DNA from: Nymphaea colorata | Taxonomy: Eukaryota; Streptophyta; Magnoliopsida; Nymphaeales; Nymphaeaceae | Assembly: GCF_008831285.2 (NCBI RefSeq) | Contig: NC_045146.1 | Coordinates: forward strand, 22,275,703 to 22,339,702 | Direction: 5' to 3' | DNA: 64,000 nucleotides | Shown here: one piece after another, positions 1 through 11,641 of the stretch | Position numbering within the stretch: the stretch's first letter is position 1 | How the letters are laid out: each line of letters opens with the position of its first letter | Notes under the pieces: model-generated | What the model was told of the DNA's origin: nothing | Seen by the model: the letters and a program-made list of their open reading frames with translations, nothing else | The model's database searches: none | Translations under genes and position numbers: made by a program

Positions 1-210
1 GGAACTCGTTGAGCTTATTTTTCTCTGTGGAGCAAGTGGAAATATCTAATGTGCATACGTTCTGAAACTAGTATATGCGTTCTGTATTTGGGGAATTTCA
101 TTCTGAGTAATCTACTTTTTCAATTATTCAACCATTTTATTTATTTTATTATAGAAAAGCGAATATATGAAACGGGTGAACTGAGTCAACTGACTCTTTC
201 AATATGGCAG

Positions 211-1677
211 GACAAAGGCTAATAAATAATATGCACAAACTGTTTGAAGATGTTGTGATTGAACCGTGTTTGCTTCACGGAGACCTGTGGAGTGGGAATA
301 TTAGCTCTGACAAGAATGGTGAACCTGTTATACTGGATCCAGCTTGCTACTGTAAGTTATGATCGCCTCCCTCCCCCTTATTTTTTTCTTTTTTCTTCGC
401 AAGTTTCTTGTTCTGGTTTTCTCAGTCACAACACTTCAGAAAATATTGTGCAATTGCTTTTCCCATCCTACTGCACCAGCTCATTGCCAGCAAGAAAGAG
501 CATCTTGATTATATTGTTTATTGTCTTTGGGCTCCTTGTTTTAAATTGTCCTGTTTTTCAGAAACTCCCAACTAAAGTTTCCTATGCTTGGGATGAATTA
601 TCTAAAAGGCAGGCTTGTATTATTAGGCAACTCGAAAGCATATGCCATAGATAAGTAAGACTAGGCTAAGATTATACTGAAAAATATCATTCTTAAGGAT
701 GTCTTTCATGATTTCTTAAGAGTTTTTCCTTAATCTCGTTTCTTTTGTGGAAATCTTGAAAGTCTTAAAAAAACTTAAGTATAAAGTGCACTAGAAAAGA
801 TTGGAGTTTTCTACTCCTTTTCTTCCAAAAAACAATGCCAACATTCATGTTTTTTAAATTATAAAAAATAAATATAAGTTAAAATATATATATTTGGAAA
901 GGAAAGGGAAAGACGCTGATATTTTTTGTGGTATGGCGATATTATTCTGCGTAGCTTCAAAATGTTTAAAATTTCGTGATATTTTTAAAGTTGTCGTGTT
1001 TGGACTCTGTAAAGATCATCCGTCAGTTGTCCCAAATTCACAGCCAAAAAACTGTGGATTCTGTGCATTTTGTTCTTGCGCCGGAAACTTTTATTTGTCA
1101 TCAAAACTGAGGCTCATCCAAGAGCATATAATTACTGTAGTGACGACCTTCTCTATTCTTATAGATTAACATTTTCCTGTCCGATCTTGCATTATGTTAA
1201 AAATCAAAATCCATACTGACATGGCCGCTTCTTGTGTAGATGGCCATAATGAGGCTGAATTTGGGATGTCATGGTGCGCAGGATTTACTAGTTCCTTCTA
1301 CAATGCGTATTTCGAGGTATTAGTAGTTTCTCTTATCAGTTTGCCTGCGACAATGACACGCAGAAGGTTTATGCAAGTTTATTTTCAGCCTACAGATTGA
1401 ATGATTATGCAAGGCTACTGATGAAAAAATTGAAATTTTGGCTTGACACTTCCAATGAACTTTCTCTCCTTTTTATTTTTTGGTTGGTGGGTGATGGTAA
1501 CCATTTCTGGTTGTAATTGTTTCTGTGCAGGTAATGCCAAAGCATCCGGGCCACGAGCAGAGAAGGGATCTGTATTTGTTGTATCATTACTTGAACCACT
1601 ACAATCTGTTTGGTTCTGGTTATCGTTCCTCCTGCATGTCTATAATTGACAATTACCTGCGTGCTCTGAAAGCATAA
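211..1677 (+). CDS. Fructosamine/ribulosamine 3-kinase, C-terminal part (gene enters from the left edge)
   Basis: Three exons are visible: 211-351, 1240-1316 and 1531-1677 (stop TAA 1675-1677). They join in frame to about 120 residues. The first exon carries the kinase catalytic loop HGDLWSGN and the metal-binding DPACY segment; the second carries [15 protein letters not shown]; the third ends in YLRALKA. This order matches the C-terminal half of the fructosamine-kinase family, whose plant members (Arabidopsis At3g61080 type) are predicted plastid proteins that phosphorylate ketoamine sugars on glycated proteins so that the adducts fall off. Splice sites are consistent (donors gtaagt and gtattag; acceptors gtag and gcag). 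The N-terminal exons, including any transit peptide, lie left of position 1; bases 1-210 look like intron. The gene converges on the next one. Identity is firm; substrate is inferred from the family. Confidence 0.93.
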
Positions 1678-1891
1678 GTGTTGTCTTCTTATCCTTGTGA
1701 TTACCTTTCATGGTTCTTTCTGGTACATGAGCCAAACCACCAGCTCGGTTTGATTTGTATAATGAAAGGAGAGGAGGAGGAGGAGAAGGAAATCATTCAA
1801 TAGTCTAGTCATTAGAGGTATGGCGATACCTTGAAGAAGTTAAAACTTCCCTCTCTTTAGGGTTCGAGACTTAAGTGGGGGATGTTCGACA

Positions 1892-1980
1892 GACTGAAAG
1901 GCGAGATGCCACAGATTCTAGACTGAAAGGCGAGATGCCACAGATTCTAGACTGAAAGGTGAGATGCCACACAGATTCTA
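1892..1980. repeat. 29-bp tandem repeat, 3 copies
   Basis: The unit beginning GACTGAAAGGCGAGATGCC starts at 1892, 1921 and 1950. The third copy has one base change and a 2-bp insertion. It lies in the intergenic region just after the kinase gene. Confidence 0.9.
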
Positions 1981-2231
1981 AACTGGTGGGCAGACTCGCT
2001 AAATGGGATGTTCGACCTGGGACTTTCCATCCAACAACAAAGGAAGCATCACCTAAATTAGCTGTCCTGCGTTCATAAACGTGAACGTACATTCAAATTT
2101 ATACTGGAAGTTTTTTCATGAATTTCGTTACCGGTGAAAGTCTAAGTCAATCAACCCGGACTGCAGAAAATGATTCTGATAGAAGATGAGATTTCTTATA
2201 ATGTGATACCTTGTCTACTCCTCGCAAACTA

Positions 2232-2269
2232 TAATACAAATACTTGAAACTAATACAAATACTTGAAAC
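2232..2269. repeat. 19-bp direct duplication
   Basis: The unit TAATACAAATACTTGAAAC occurs twice in a row, at 2232-2250 and 2251-2269. It looks like a small replication-slippage event downstream of the methyltransferase gene. Confidence 0.9.
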
Positions 2270-2602
2270 TGTAGCCATGCATTTGGCTGGTCCAACGTGC
2301 AGTCCAACCTCAGCAGCGTCTACCAATGAGCCATCAAGTAGGTCAGCCGAGTTCTGCGTCACGAATAGATTCCAGAATGCATCTAGCCTTCGACATGGTC
2401 ATCCCAATTCTTCAGCATTCCAAAAGCTGATGTGTTTCACTCTCTGGCAGATGCAGGATATCAGCTTACAATAAAGAGAGTATGTTTCATCTTTGGCCAC
2501 TTTGTAGTTTATCTGGTCATGACTTGCAGTGTAATATCCGTTGGTTCAAGAAGTACATTCTTGCTGAATAACTGTCAGAGCTTTCATAAATAATTTGCAA
2601 AA

Positions 2603-5600
2603 TCAGTTCTTCCCTTTAAATAGGAAATTGTGTAACCCCACAAAATCATCCAATGTGAGCTCCTCGGGACGTGACTGCATTGTTCACATCATCACAAAGT
2701 GCAAAAAAGTGCCACATGGACGGGTAAAGTAGGTACGAGATGGAAGGACAAGACATGAACCAGACTTACCGTTACAAGAAGGCCAAGATTTTCAAGTGCA
2801 TTTTCAATCTCAGCAGGCGTGGACAAATGCTGAAGTGATCTTCTTAGCATCTTCCGCTTCCCATTAAATGCAGCATTCACCTGAAAATGGCAATGATAAT
2901 GATTAAAGCAAACAATAGACGGTTGCAATAGAAAAGAGAACTTCCACAACTACTGGGCTACCTGCAAAGATTAGGACTGACTATTTACAGGTGGGCTGCT
3001 ACAAGTTCTCTTGATACAGAAAAGTAAGTGCCTGATATTGGTAGATCTTAAATGTAGTCCTATGACCTTCATCGGTTGACTCTAGAATGCTGTCTAAAAT
3101 GGTCATCTCATGTAATTACTGAGAGGATCATCACCCTTGAAAAACTTGTACGATCCAGACCTCTCTACATGCTTTTGCATTTCGCATAAGGAATCGTGCA
3201 GTTCCATGCACCCGTTTCTACATATTATCATCAATAAATTCAAAAAAGTATTGAGAGATAATATCTGAAACTGTCATTCACAATATCACAATAGATACCA
3301 TTGTGATCATTCAAAATTTTAGCGGCACTTTTCTTGACTGTTAACAAGAAGAACTAAGTCTTTCACACTTTTGCTTAGTTAAAAAGAAGCTGAGAACACA
3401 CTGGCAATAACCATAGTATCATCCTATTTGAATTTGTGGCAAGAGTTCTAACACATGCATGAGAAGTCAGTCACCCCATGGTTTGTCCACATAACTAAAT
3501 GAAGAAAATGCAATGAAGCTGAATTTGCTAATCCTTTTCCTTGTGACTGTGTGCACAAACATTTCTTTAATCTTTAGTGTTGATGCTCCCATCGTCATTT
3601 CAACTCTGACTGTAGCCGATGTTGACTATTCAATTTCTAAGTTCTATGCTAGCAACTGATGGTAAACAGGTAGACTGAAGAATAATGGGTAAGACCCCTT
3701 TGTGTTATTGAAAAAGGGACACTTAATCTGACAGCATACGTATCTTGGTTTGTTATTGCGATCCTACTAGCCAGTCAGAGCCATCTAAAAAGAAAAAAAT
3801 GTAGCAAAACTATAACTAGTAACTACCATGGAGAAGAAGGTTTTTGTTGACGTGACTTGTGGATAATCTGATGGCTGCTTTAGTTTAAATTTAGCAATAG
3901 CTCCATCAACCTGCACATCACAGAAAAAAAAGTCAGCCATATGCATGTGACTGGTCAGTCAGTTATTATATGCTCGATAGTTGGTACCTATGTCACATAG
4001 GTACGGGTACGGGTGTGGGTGCTGGTACGGGTGTGGACCATTTTAAAAAACTTGGGTACGGGGGTATGGCCCTACACACACATGCACATATACATATATA
4101 TGTCAAAAAATTTCAAACAAAATAACATATTTGCACACAATCAACTATCATAGTTAAGTTATTTGACCTCTCAATAAGAAAACGACCATCAATTAGCCAA
4201 ACGGGTTGCCAACACATTTATCAAATTATCAACACATCGAACCACTCAAAGCTAGAACCGAAAATGGATAATAGACACAAACACAAACATAGAACCAAAA
4301 ATAGAACACAAAAAACAGATGCAAACAAAGGGAACACAAAAAACAGTCTCAAGATCGCCGATTGTCGTCGATGGCGGCGAAGGTAGGGGTGAAAAATGAA
4401 AAAAAAAAATGAAAAATATTGTGGCCGTCGCCGTTCCGCCCCTGCGTTCGCGCCCTTGCCTTCACTGCCGCTACCGTCGCCGGACGTTGCTCGGTAAGAG
4501 GAGAACACCCTTAAAAGTTAAAACCTAAAACGAAAACTTGTTTTAAGTTTTAAGGGTTTCGAACTTAAGTTTTTTTTAACGTTAAAATAATTTTAAAAGA
4601 TAAAATCAAATAATCGTTAAAATAAAAAAACGGACATATTTGGACTCGGTCAACTTTGACCGTGTCTAAAAAGGACGGATACGGCATTTGGTGCGTTGAC
4701 TGTACCCGTTATGGTCAACGCCCCAAAATAGCGTACCAAGTGCCGTACCCGTACCCGTACCGGTACCGGACAGGTACTCCTCCTTTGGAGGAGTACCCGT
4801 GTTACAGAGGTTGGTACACCTATTCAAACTATAGTAACAAGTACTGGGAAGTTTTTCTTTTCCCTGAAAATTTCCCATTTTCACTGCATGAGATTCTCAG
4901 TAGTTGATACTGTGATACGATACTGAGAAAGCATGAGAATGGAAAAAAATTAAAATCATATTTTATTTGTAATTAGGATTTTTTGTATATTTTTATATAT
5001 GAAATATATGCCTGCATTTTTTCCATTTTCACAAGGATTTTTTTTTTATCAAACACATTTCAGTTACACTTTCCCTAAAAAATGATATTACAAACATGAA
5101 TTGGGCCAATTGGCGGCATATCCTTAAGCAATAATTACTAAAAGATGTGTACAAAATGCAATATCGAAGAAACATTATTGAGAAGTGTCACTACATCATC
5201 ATTAGGAATAAAATTGGTGCGATTACAGTGGCTTCTTATATTGTCAAATAAATAGAAACACAACTATGAAAAACAGAACATATAAGAGATGGTAAATTAT
5301 TTTAATTATCGTGTAAAAGTGCTGCTTTTTTCAGACATGCACAAGCAATGTTCTTTAAAATTGGAAAAATGACGGTGCATTCGGCAAAAAACAAAGAAAA
5401 GAAAACAAGAAAAAAATTTCAGTCTCCTTTTCCTTTTTTCTTTTATTCCAAATCTAAAATGAGTTTCGTACTCTACATTTTGCAGCCTTCACATACAACT
5501 GGCTCTCATAAGAGGTGCAAACATAAAAGTAAAATATGCAACAATAAACTCACATTTGGTTGGGGGAAAAAATTGGTCCTCGAGACTTTAAACTTGTATT

Positions 5601-8600
5601 CGGGTTCTGAAGCAATTGTACAAGCATGCATCCAATTAGAAAAGGAGCAGATTCCATTACATAAATAATGACGATCAGCAGGATGCACTGAAAATTTATG
5701 GAGATGCTTAGGAGGCTCATCAATTGTATCAATTATGATACCTGAATAAAAGTTCACAAAAATATTGACTGGACGGTACTCAGATGTTCGCAAAGAAGCA
5801 TCAACCAAGCGCAAGGCAGTTTCGTCCTGAAGACAAATAACCCACATTACTGCCTGTCTTAGACTTTTCCAATTAATCTGCTTTGAAGAATATCATAATA
5901 TGTAGAATCTAGAAATAACTTGCGACATAGAATTCAATTTAGTACACCAACTCTGCCTATTTCACGGTACAAGTTTCTCTGTGTTGGGTAAAAGCACTCA
6001 CATAATTCAGACTTTTAATGAATATGGTGTGAAAACAGTACCCTTTACGAGTTCCCAACCTATTGGACCTAAAGATAAACAAGTGCACAAAAAATTGCCT
6101 GGATTTCCTGGCTCATCAAACCGACGGCCCTCAGGAAATCTTAAATTTATCTGGAGGCTAGTCTGCATTTTATGTATCAGATGATAATCCCCCACCAATG
6201 GTCAATTAAGTGTTTAGCATAGCATAAGAGCAGGTTCAGAGAAGCACAGCTGAATATACTTAACCGTCACGATAGCGCTCAGTTTCTCTATACTTCAATT
6301 CAAATTTGAGAAACTGGATGATTATGAAACTTGAGCCAGCCCCAGAATTGGTTTAGTCTAGAATTAAAACATTTGGACCAGTTCAAGCTTGATGCTCATT
6401 AATCCATCCTGAGCAAGTTGGTGTTCATTAATTATCTGATTTCTCTTCTTATTTTAATAGCCTTCAAGGCTTCAACTATAAAAATGAAATATATACAATT
6501 TAAAGATGCACCCTGCGTCATTTAATCACACTTAACATGCTCAAGCTCAAACACCCAAGCATAGGACAATGCTCAATGAGCTTAGGTCAAGCTGCAAACT
6601 CGAATTGAAGCTTTAAAGCCCAGCCCAAGCAATAGGATGTTTAAAACTTCCTATGCAATGAAAAATAGTTTATAAGAAATCTAACCTGGAGTAAAAGAAC
6701 TACTTCTGAAAATATATCACCCATGGGAAGAAGTTGTTTGATCACTTCGGTGCTTATATTAAAAGGGATATTGGAGACAACCTACAAAAAACATTTGCAT
6801 AATCATCAAAGAGTTAGCAAGCAAAGTGTTCTAGCCAAAGGTGATGCAGGACAACTTGAGGAAGCTTGTCAATCAAGCCAGATCATGGGAAGCTAACAAC
6901 TGGTGTCTTGAAATGTTAAAATTGTTTATATTAGAGAAAAAAATAGGCGAGTAACAGAGTACTTATACCATTTTTCACTTCTAGCAGCATCAAGCCTATA
7001 AAACAGAATTAGTACCCAGAAAAGAACAGTGAAAACAGTGAGCAAATATGGTGGAACATGCAAAATCTTGAAATGGATGTCAAAAAGAAGGAACCTCCAA
7101 TATTCAATGTTCAACCACTAAGCTCCAGGCTCCAGCAATATAATTCACATATACAATGCTAGTTCATTCACCTGTATCCATGACTCAATTTAAACAATTG
7201 GAGTTGCTGAATAGTTTTGTTGTGGAATATTTTTCCAAAGAAAAATACATCAGACTACAGACCTATGTCACATGGACACTAATGAAAGGGCAGCATACTG
7301 GTGTCAACAAGGCTGAACACAAGTCAAGGTATGAGACACGGCTTGGACATGACAGACACTTTTTCTTTTTGTATATTCTGTATTTTTTTGATAGATAATC
7401 TACATTTTATGAATATGAACAATGAGTATATGTATTTACCCAAAATCTTATGGTACCTGCACCCAAGTTTTTGCGAAAATGCTTCCAACTGGTGTCCACA
7501 TCTGCACCTGTGTCCACACCTATACCCACACCCATGTGGCATAGCTGCCGATGCTCTATGGTCCAAACTGACAGATGAGGGCTACAAGCCTACAACCAAC
7601 TGTGAGATAACAACTAGGCGATTATTATACATGACTTTAGCTGCTGAATTTGCTAATTTTGTGAAAGTTTGGTGAGGCTGTGGATCAACCGATGAGGTTT
7701 TTCAAGAAAATAATATATTGTCTGGAATTTCTCAGTATGATTATTAAAAATATATTCATCTAAAGGATTTTATAGTTTCACCATATGACTTAAATGTTGC
7801 ACAATGTATAAGCTTGGTCATCAGACCCAATTTCTATTCAGGATGAGGAAAGGTGCAAATACCAGCTAATTTCGCCACAAAAGTTGGAATGAATTGTATG
7901 TTTTCTACCAAGTAGTGAACTGATAGGCAGCAAGGACCTGTTATTTACCACAAGAAGGATTTTTCTTTCATCTGGCTATAATCATATGCTTCTCTTCCAT
8001 AAACTCCCTTTTTATTTTTCTTTACCAATTAGTTAAAAAAGAGCATGCTCTCTCATTGTAAAAGGATAGCCTTCTCTTATGGTTGATTTTCTATCATGGA
8101 AAAGCAATGTTTCTTCCTGAAAGACAGTCATTTGGCATTGTATCATTAGCTCTAGAAGGCAGATTCTTTTTTAGTAGTTTTAAAACCTAATTTCTAATAA
8201 AAAAGGTGTTTTAGTCCAGATAACAACAGCTAATTTCCTTCAATACACTTAACCACAAAAGGGTGTCAATTTATGGACATGGACTTACAGCCATCTCAGC
8301 TCTAACATTGTATGACTTAAATGTGGGCTTCTTTGTCTTTCACCTTGTTGCTGTTGGTCACTGTTCATTTCAGTTCTCTTATACAAAATATGACAGCACT
8401 GATGGTCCGCTACTCTTCATCCGTACCAGGAATAGACAGTACAAAATAATGATTACAAATAAAGGATGCACCTGCAAGTTGGAGGAATAAAAGAAGAAAA
8501 AGCTACTCAGAAACGGACTCATGGAAGTCTCACTTTTGCATATCCTGAACCTTCCTTTGATGTTTTCTCCAGTAAAGATTCCATGTGAGAACGAATATGA

Positions 8601-11600
8601 CACCTGGTGAAGTCCTCTTGCAAAACCTACAAGCAGGAGTACATGGATAACTTAGAAGGAGAAATGCATCATCCTTTCACTGCTATAGTGGCAAAACTAC
8701 AATCCATGAACAAAGAAATAGCAAGACAAATCCAAGGAAAGATATTCCCATTCAATAGTGAAAAGATATTCCCAGTCTACTGTGTTAAACTCAGGGAACA
8801 GATGTGCCAAACTGAACAGGTTCAACAGGCAACCTGTGAGTTGAGGTGTGTCTTGAAAAAAGGAACTAAATGTCCATTTAAATTACTTTCGAAATTTGGG
8901 AGATCAGTAACCTACTACAATAAAGTACTGCAGGTAAAGCACTGAAAAAAAGAAGCAATTTTGGAAGTTTCATGTAGCGCTCAGCAAGGCAATTGAGTTG
9001 AATGGAAATGTCCAAGACCTGAATAATACAAGTTTAAAGTTTAAACCATAACCTCCTTTAATACTTTCTCATATTCTTAGTACTTCAAACAGAATCACAT
9101 ACTTGCAATTTAAATGTCAAGGCAGAACCCCATCTTCCCAAATATATGTTCATGTTTTCTTCCTTGTAACATAAATTAATTTTGTATCTAAACTTTTGCT
9201 TTAATTCTTCCAGAGCTTCCTGATCTGTCTTAACTCTAAACTGTTGGCCTCAAAAGACTATGGCCCCTCTAATATAGGAGACTTTATGATCCAGAAACAT
9301 GTTTTTCTGAAGACTTTAAATAAAAATAAAATTAATTACAAAAAGGGGGAACTGAAACAAACTTTATCAGGAATTAAAAATAGACTTTGATTAAGACTTC
9401 ATAAGAAGTTAGAAATAAGTCACTAAATATTAAATATATGAAAACAAAAAATACGTAGATAAATTTTTACCATAACATGGCCCATATCTCCAAATCTTTC
9501 TCTAACATGCATGGCCATATGAGGATCCTGCATACCCCAAAAAGAAGGGAACGTCAAATGTTGTACAATAAAGTAAGAACAAAAAAAAAATGGCAATTAT
9601 AAGTACAAGATGAAATGGTCTCAAGTTAAGATGACTAGAAAAAAATTCTGAACTGACTTACAATTGCAAAATAAAATAAAACTCTTGTGATCCACAAAAT
9701 TACATAATCTGATGAAACAAAGCAACACATAGCCTTGGAAAATCATGGACAAAAGGAAGAAATATGCCCCACTAAAATGTTCAAAATTGACAGTCTTGGG
9801 ACTCCAAAGCAACCAAGATTATGTCTGTTTTTCACTTATCCTAAGAAGATTTTTGACACCAGATGCATCTTCCAAGGAGCATCAACCAAATAATTTGATG
9901 AAAACAAACATTGAACCTCAAGGAAAAATCCCATAAACATAGTGTTGTTAGACACAGACTCCTTAAAATGTATTATCATTTCAAAAGCACTAAGATAGAG
10001 GCCAAGCACATACATGCTAAGTCTAAGATCTATTTCTTCCTGTATAGTGGCTCTTACTATAGCCGTAGTAGACTCAAATAAAAATCAGAAAGCATGAATT
10101 CATGCTCTTATGTGATAAAAAGGAAAAGTTCCATGTTTAAAGCAATACCTTTTCGATTGCAATAACTTTTGCACCTACATTTACAAGAATATTTGTTAAA
10201 GAACCTGTTCCAGGTCCTATCTCTAATACCACATCCCCACCCTTTACTTCAGCCAGATTTACAAGTTGTTCATTGATGGTGGAATTCAACATGTAATGCT
10301 GCATTAACAAAATTTCAGTATCAGACCATACTGATGAAAATGAAACAGGTTCCCATGTATCGATATAATGTGTATAAGTATAGATGTTAATTCAGAAGCA
10401 GAACCACGCAAAAAAAGGGCATGTTCAGCTTCATCAAATAGAAGGAGAGCAAGGCATCAGTATCGACAGCATCAAGTTTCTCGACCCATTTGTTGGTGTT
10501 ACTATAGAGTATACACTTGGGAAAAAAGTATGCTCTATGCACACTGGTACATGAAAAGCTGCTACCTGATTGTATAGCCTATAATGTGTATACCAGGAAT
10601 ATCATAATATATTTTGAATGACGCAAGTTAAACGTTGCCTCTGTTAAGCACGGGATGATCTCTATCACCAGCCAAGGTTAAGGCGCAATAAAGGGATTAT
10701 GAAAGCTTTTATGTTTAAATACTGAATAATATTGATATGAAGATTGAGTTAGGAACATCAGTAAGCAGACGGATCGAAAAAAGGACACATCTTTCTTCCT
10801 TGAAAACAATGAAAGTGCCTAAATTATTTATGCAAGACATTATAAAGCATTTGCGGCTTGTGATGCACCCGCGGGGACGTGAAAACAAGTTTAAAGCCCT
10901 CTAACCAGAATTAACACACCAGAGAAAATCATACAGGCCTCGCGAAAGCTACTAAACTAATGTGTATAAACATTATGTTCTAAAAACATCTGAATGCTCG
11001 GTAGGCTAATAGTTCATTACATACTCTGTAATTTCACATGCCACGAGTTAGTAAACATTACACGGCGCGTTTGAGCACTGTAAAAAGTCTTAATAAAAAA
11101 AAATGTGCGCCCATTATTTCATAGGAAAGACAGAGAACAAGAGGTTCACACTGCGATTCGACCTTTACTGTGCCGACATAAACACATGATAAACGCTGAA
11201 TATGGGGGAAAAGAAAAAAAGAAAGGTGGATTTCAACAAGAGCTGTTGTAGCTCCTAGAAGTGATATGGCACCGATTGGTTCCCTTTGTCCTCCCAAAGC
11301 TTATACAACTAAGGACCTACCTTGCAAACAGTTCCACTATTGTCAGAAAAACTGCAGCACAGGGAAGATGTATAACACATGGAAACACGCCAATGAGCAG
11401 AACCCAGGAAAGAGAAACGTGCTAACAGCTCAAAAGAAGTTACAGAAAGATCAAACCATACCTGGCCAAGGGACCTTCTGGGGGTACGGCCTCTGGCCTT
11501 AAGAGCTCTGAGAGTAGCGTGATAGTCGTCGTCTCTGTTGCTTCCAACCACGTAAAAGCTTGTCCTGCTTGGTTTATAAGGAAGACCACAAGAACCCCAT

Positions 11601-11641
11601 TTGTGGACTGGCAATTGTACTGTGTGAGCGAGAGAAACCAT
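2603..11641 (-). CDS. PFC1: Chloroplast rRNA adenine N6-dimethyltransferase (PFC1, KsgA/Dim1 family)
   Basis: Ten exons on the minus strand: 11641-11462, 10298-10149, 9527-9471, 8626-8534, 6781-6686, 5826-5742, 5606-5554, 3910-3827, 2880-2770 and 2674-2603 (stop TGA). All introns are GT-AG. The product is 326 aa, close to the Arabidopsis protein. Residues 1-45 are a probable plastid transit peptide. The KsgA signature follows: SLGQHYMLN (57-65), S-adenosylmethionine motif EIGPGTGSLT (86-95), VLQEDF (130-135), catalytic NIPF (164-167), NFFPQP, and FNGKRKMLRRSLQ near the C-terminus. KsgA enzymes dimethylate two adjacent adenines near the 3' end of 16S rRNA. The Arabidopsis paleface1 mutant fails to make normal chloroplasts in the cold. 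An in-frame stop lies three codons upstream of the chosen ATG, which fixes the start. Introns 4 and 7 carry transposon insertions. Confidence 0.96.
3988..4809. mobile_element. Non-autonomous hAT-like element (822 bp) in PFC1 intron 7
   Basis: The ends are imperfect inverted repeats: left CTATGTCACATAGGTAC, right (reverse complement) CTCTGTAACACGGGTAC, 13 of 17 matching. The 8-bp direct repeat GTTGGTAC flanks it at 3980-3987 and 4810-4817, the target-duplication length typical of hAT transposons. Subterminal GTACGGGT-type repeats lie inside both ends. A GC-rich core (about 4360-4500) contains no transposase I can recognise, so it would need a helper. It sits between exons 7 and 8 of PFC1, which splice correctly around it in the model. 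Confidence 0.75.
7263..7544. mobile_element. Related, shorter hAT-like element (282 bp) in PFC1 intron 4
   Basis: The left end CTATGTCACATGG matches the reverse complement of the right end, CTATGCCACATGG, at 12 of 13 bases. The right subterminal region, read in reverse, resembles the left part of the 3988-4809 element (CTATG.CACAT.GGT, GGTGTGGAC, AAAACTTGGGT). The flanking octamers CTACAGAC and CTGCCGAT agree at only 5 of 8 positions, suggesting an old insertion. No coding capacity is seen. Confidence 0.6.

Larger units (their letters stand above)
1678..2602. other. Convergent intergenic region with small tandem repeats
   Basis: This stretch lies between the stop codons of the kinase (+) and the rRNA methyltransferase (-), so it holds both 3' ends. 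I see a 29-bp tandem repeat (1892-1980), a 19-bp duplication (2232-2269) and a purine-rich GGAGGA run near 1770. Short reading frames here match no family I know. Confidence 0.6.

Noticed and set aside
1798-1875. tRNA-like or SINE-like stretch with GGTTCGAGAC (B-box-like)
   Set aside because: The A-box is weak, no cloverleaf can be folded by eye, and there is no poly-A tail or target duplication, so I do not call a tRNA or SINE.
6320-6650. Transposon in PFC1 intron 5 suggested by repeated AGCTCAAGC-type words
   Set aside because: The words are short and scattered and I could not define ends or a target duplication.
8941-9023. Possible PFC1 exon between exons 3 and 4 (VLDISIQLNCLAERYMK after a TTCAG acceptor)
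   Set aside because: It starts like the expected VLQEDF but then diverges from the family. The true exon with VLQEDFTRCHIRSHM is at 8626-8534 and keeps phase.
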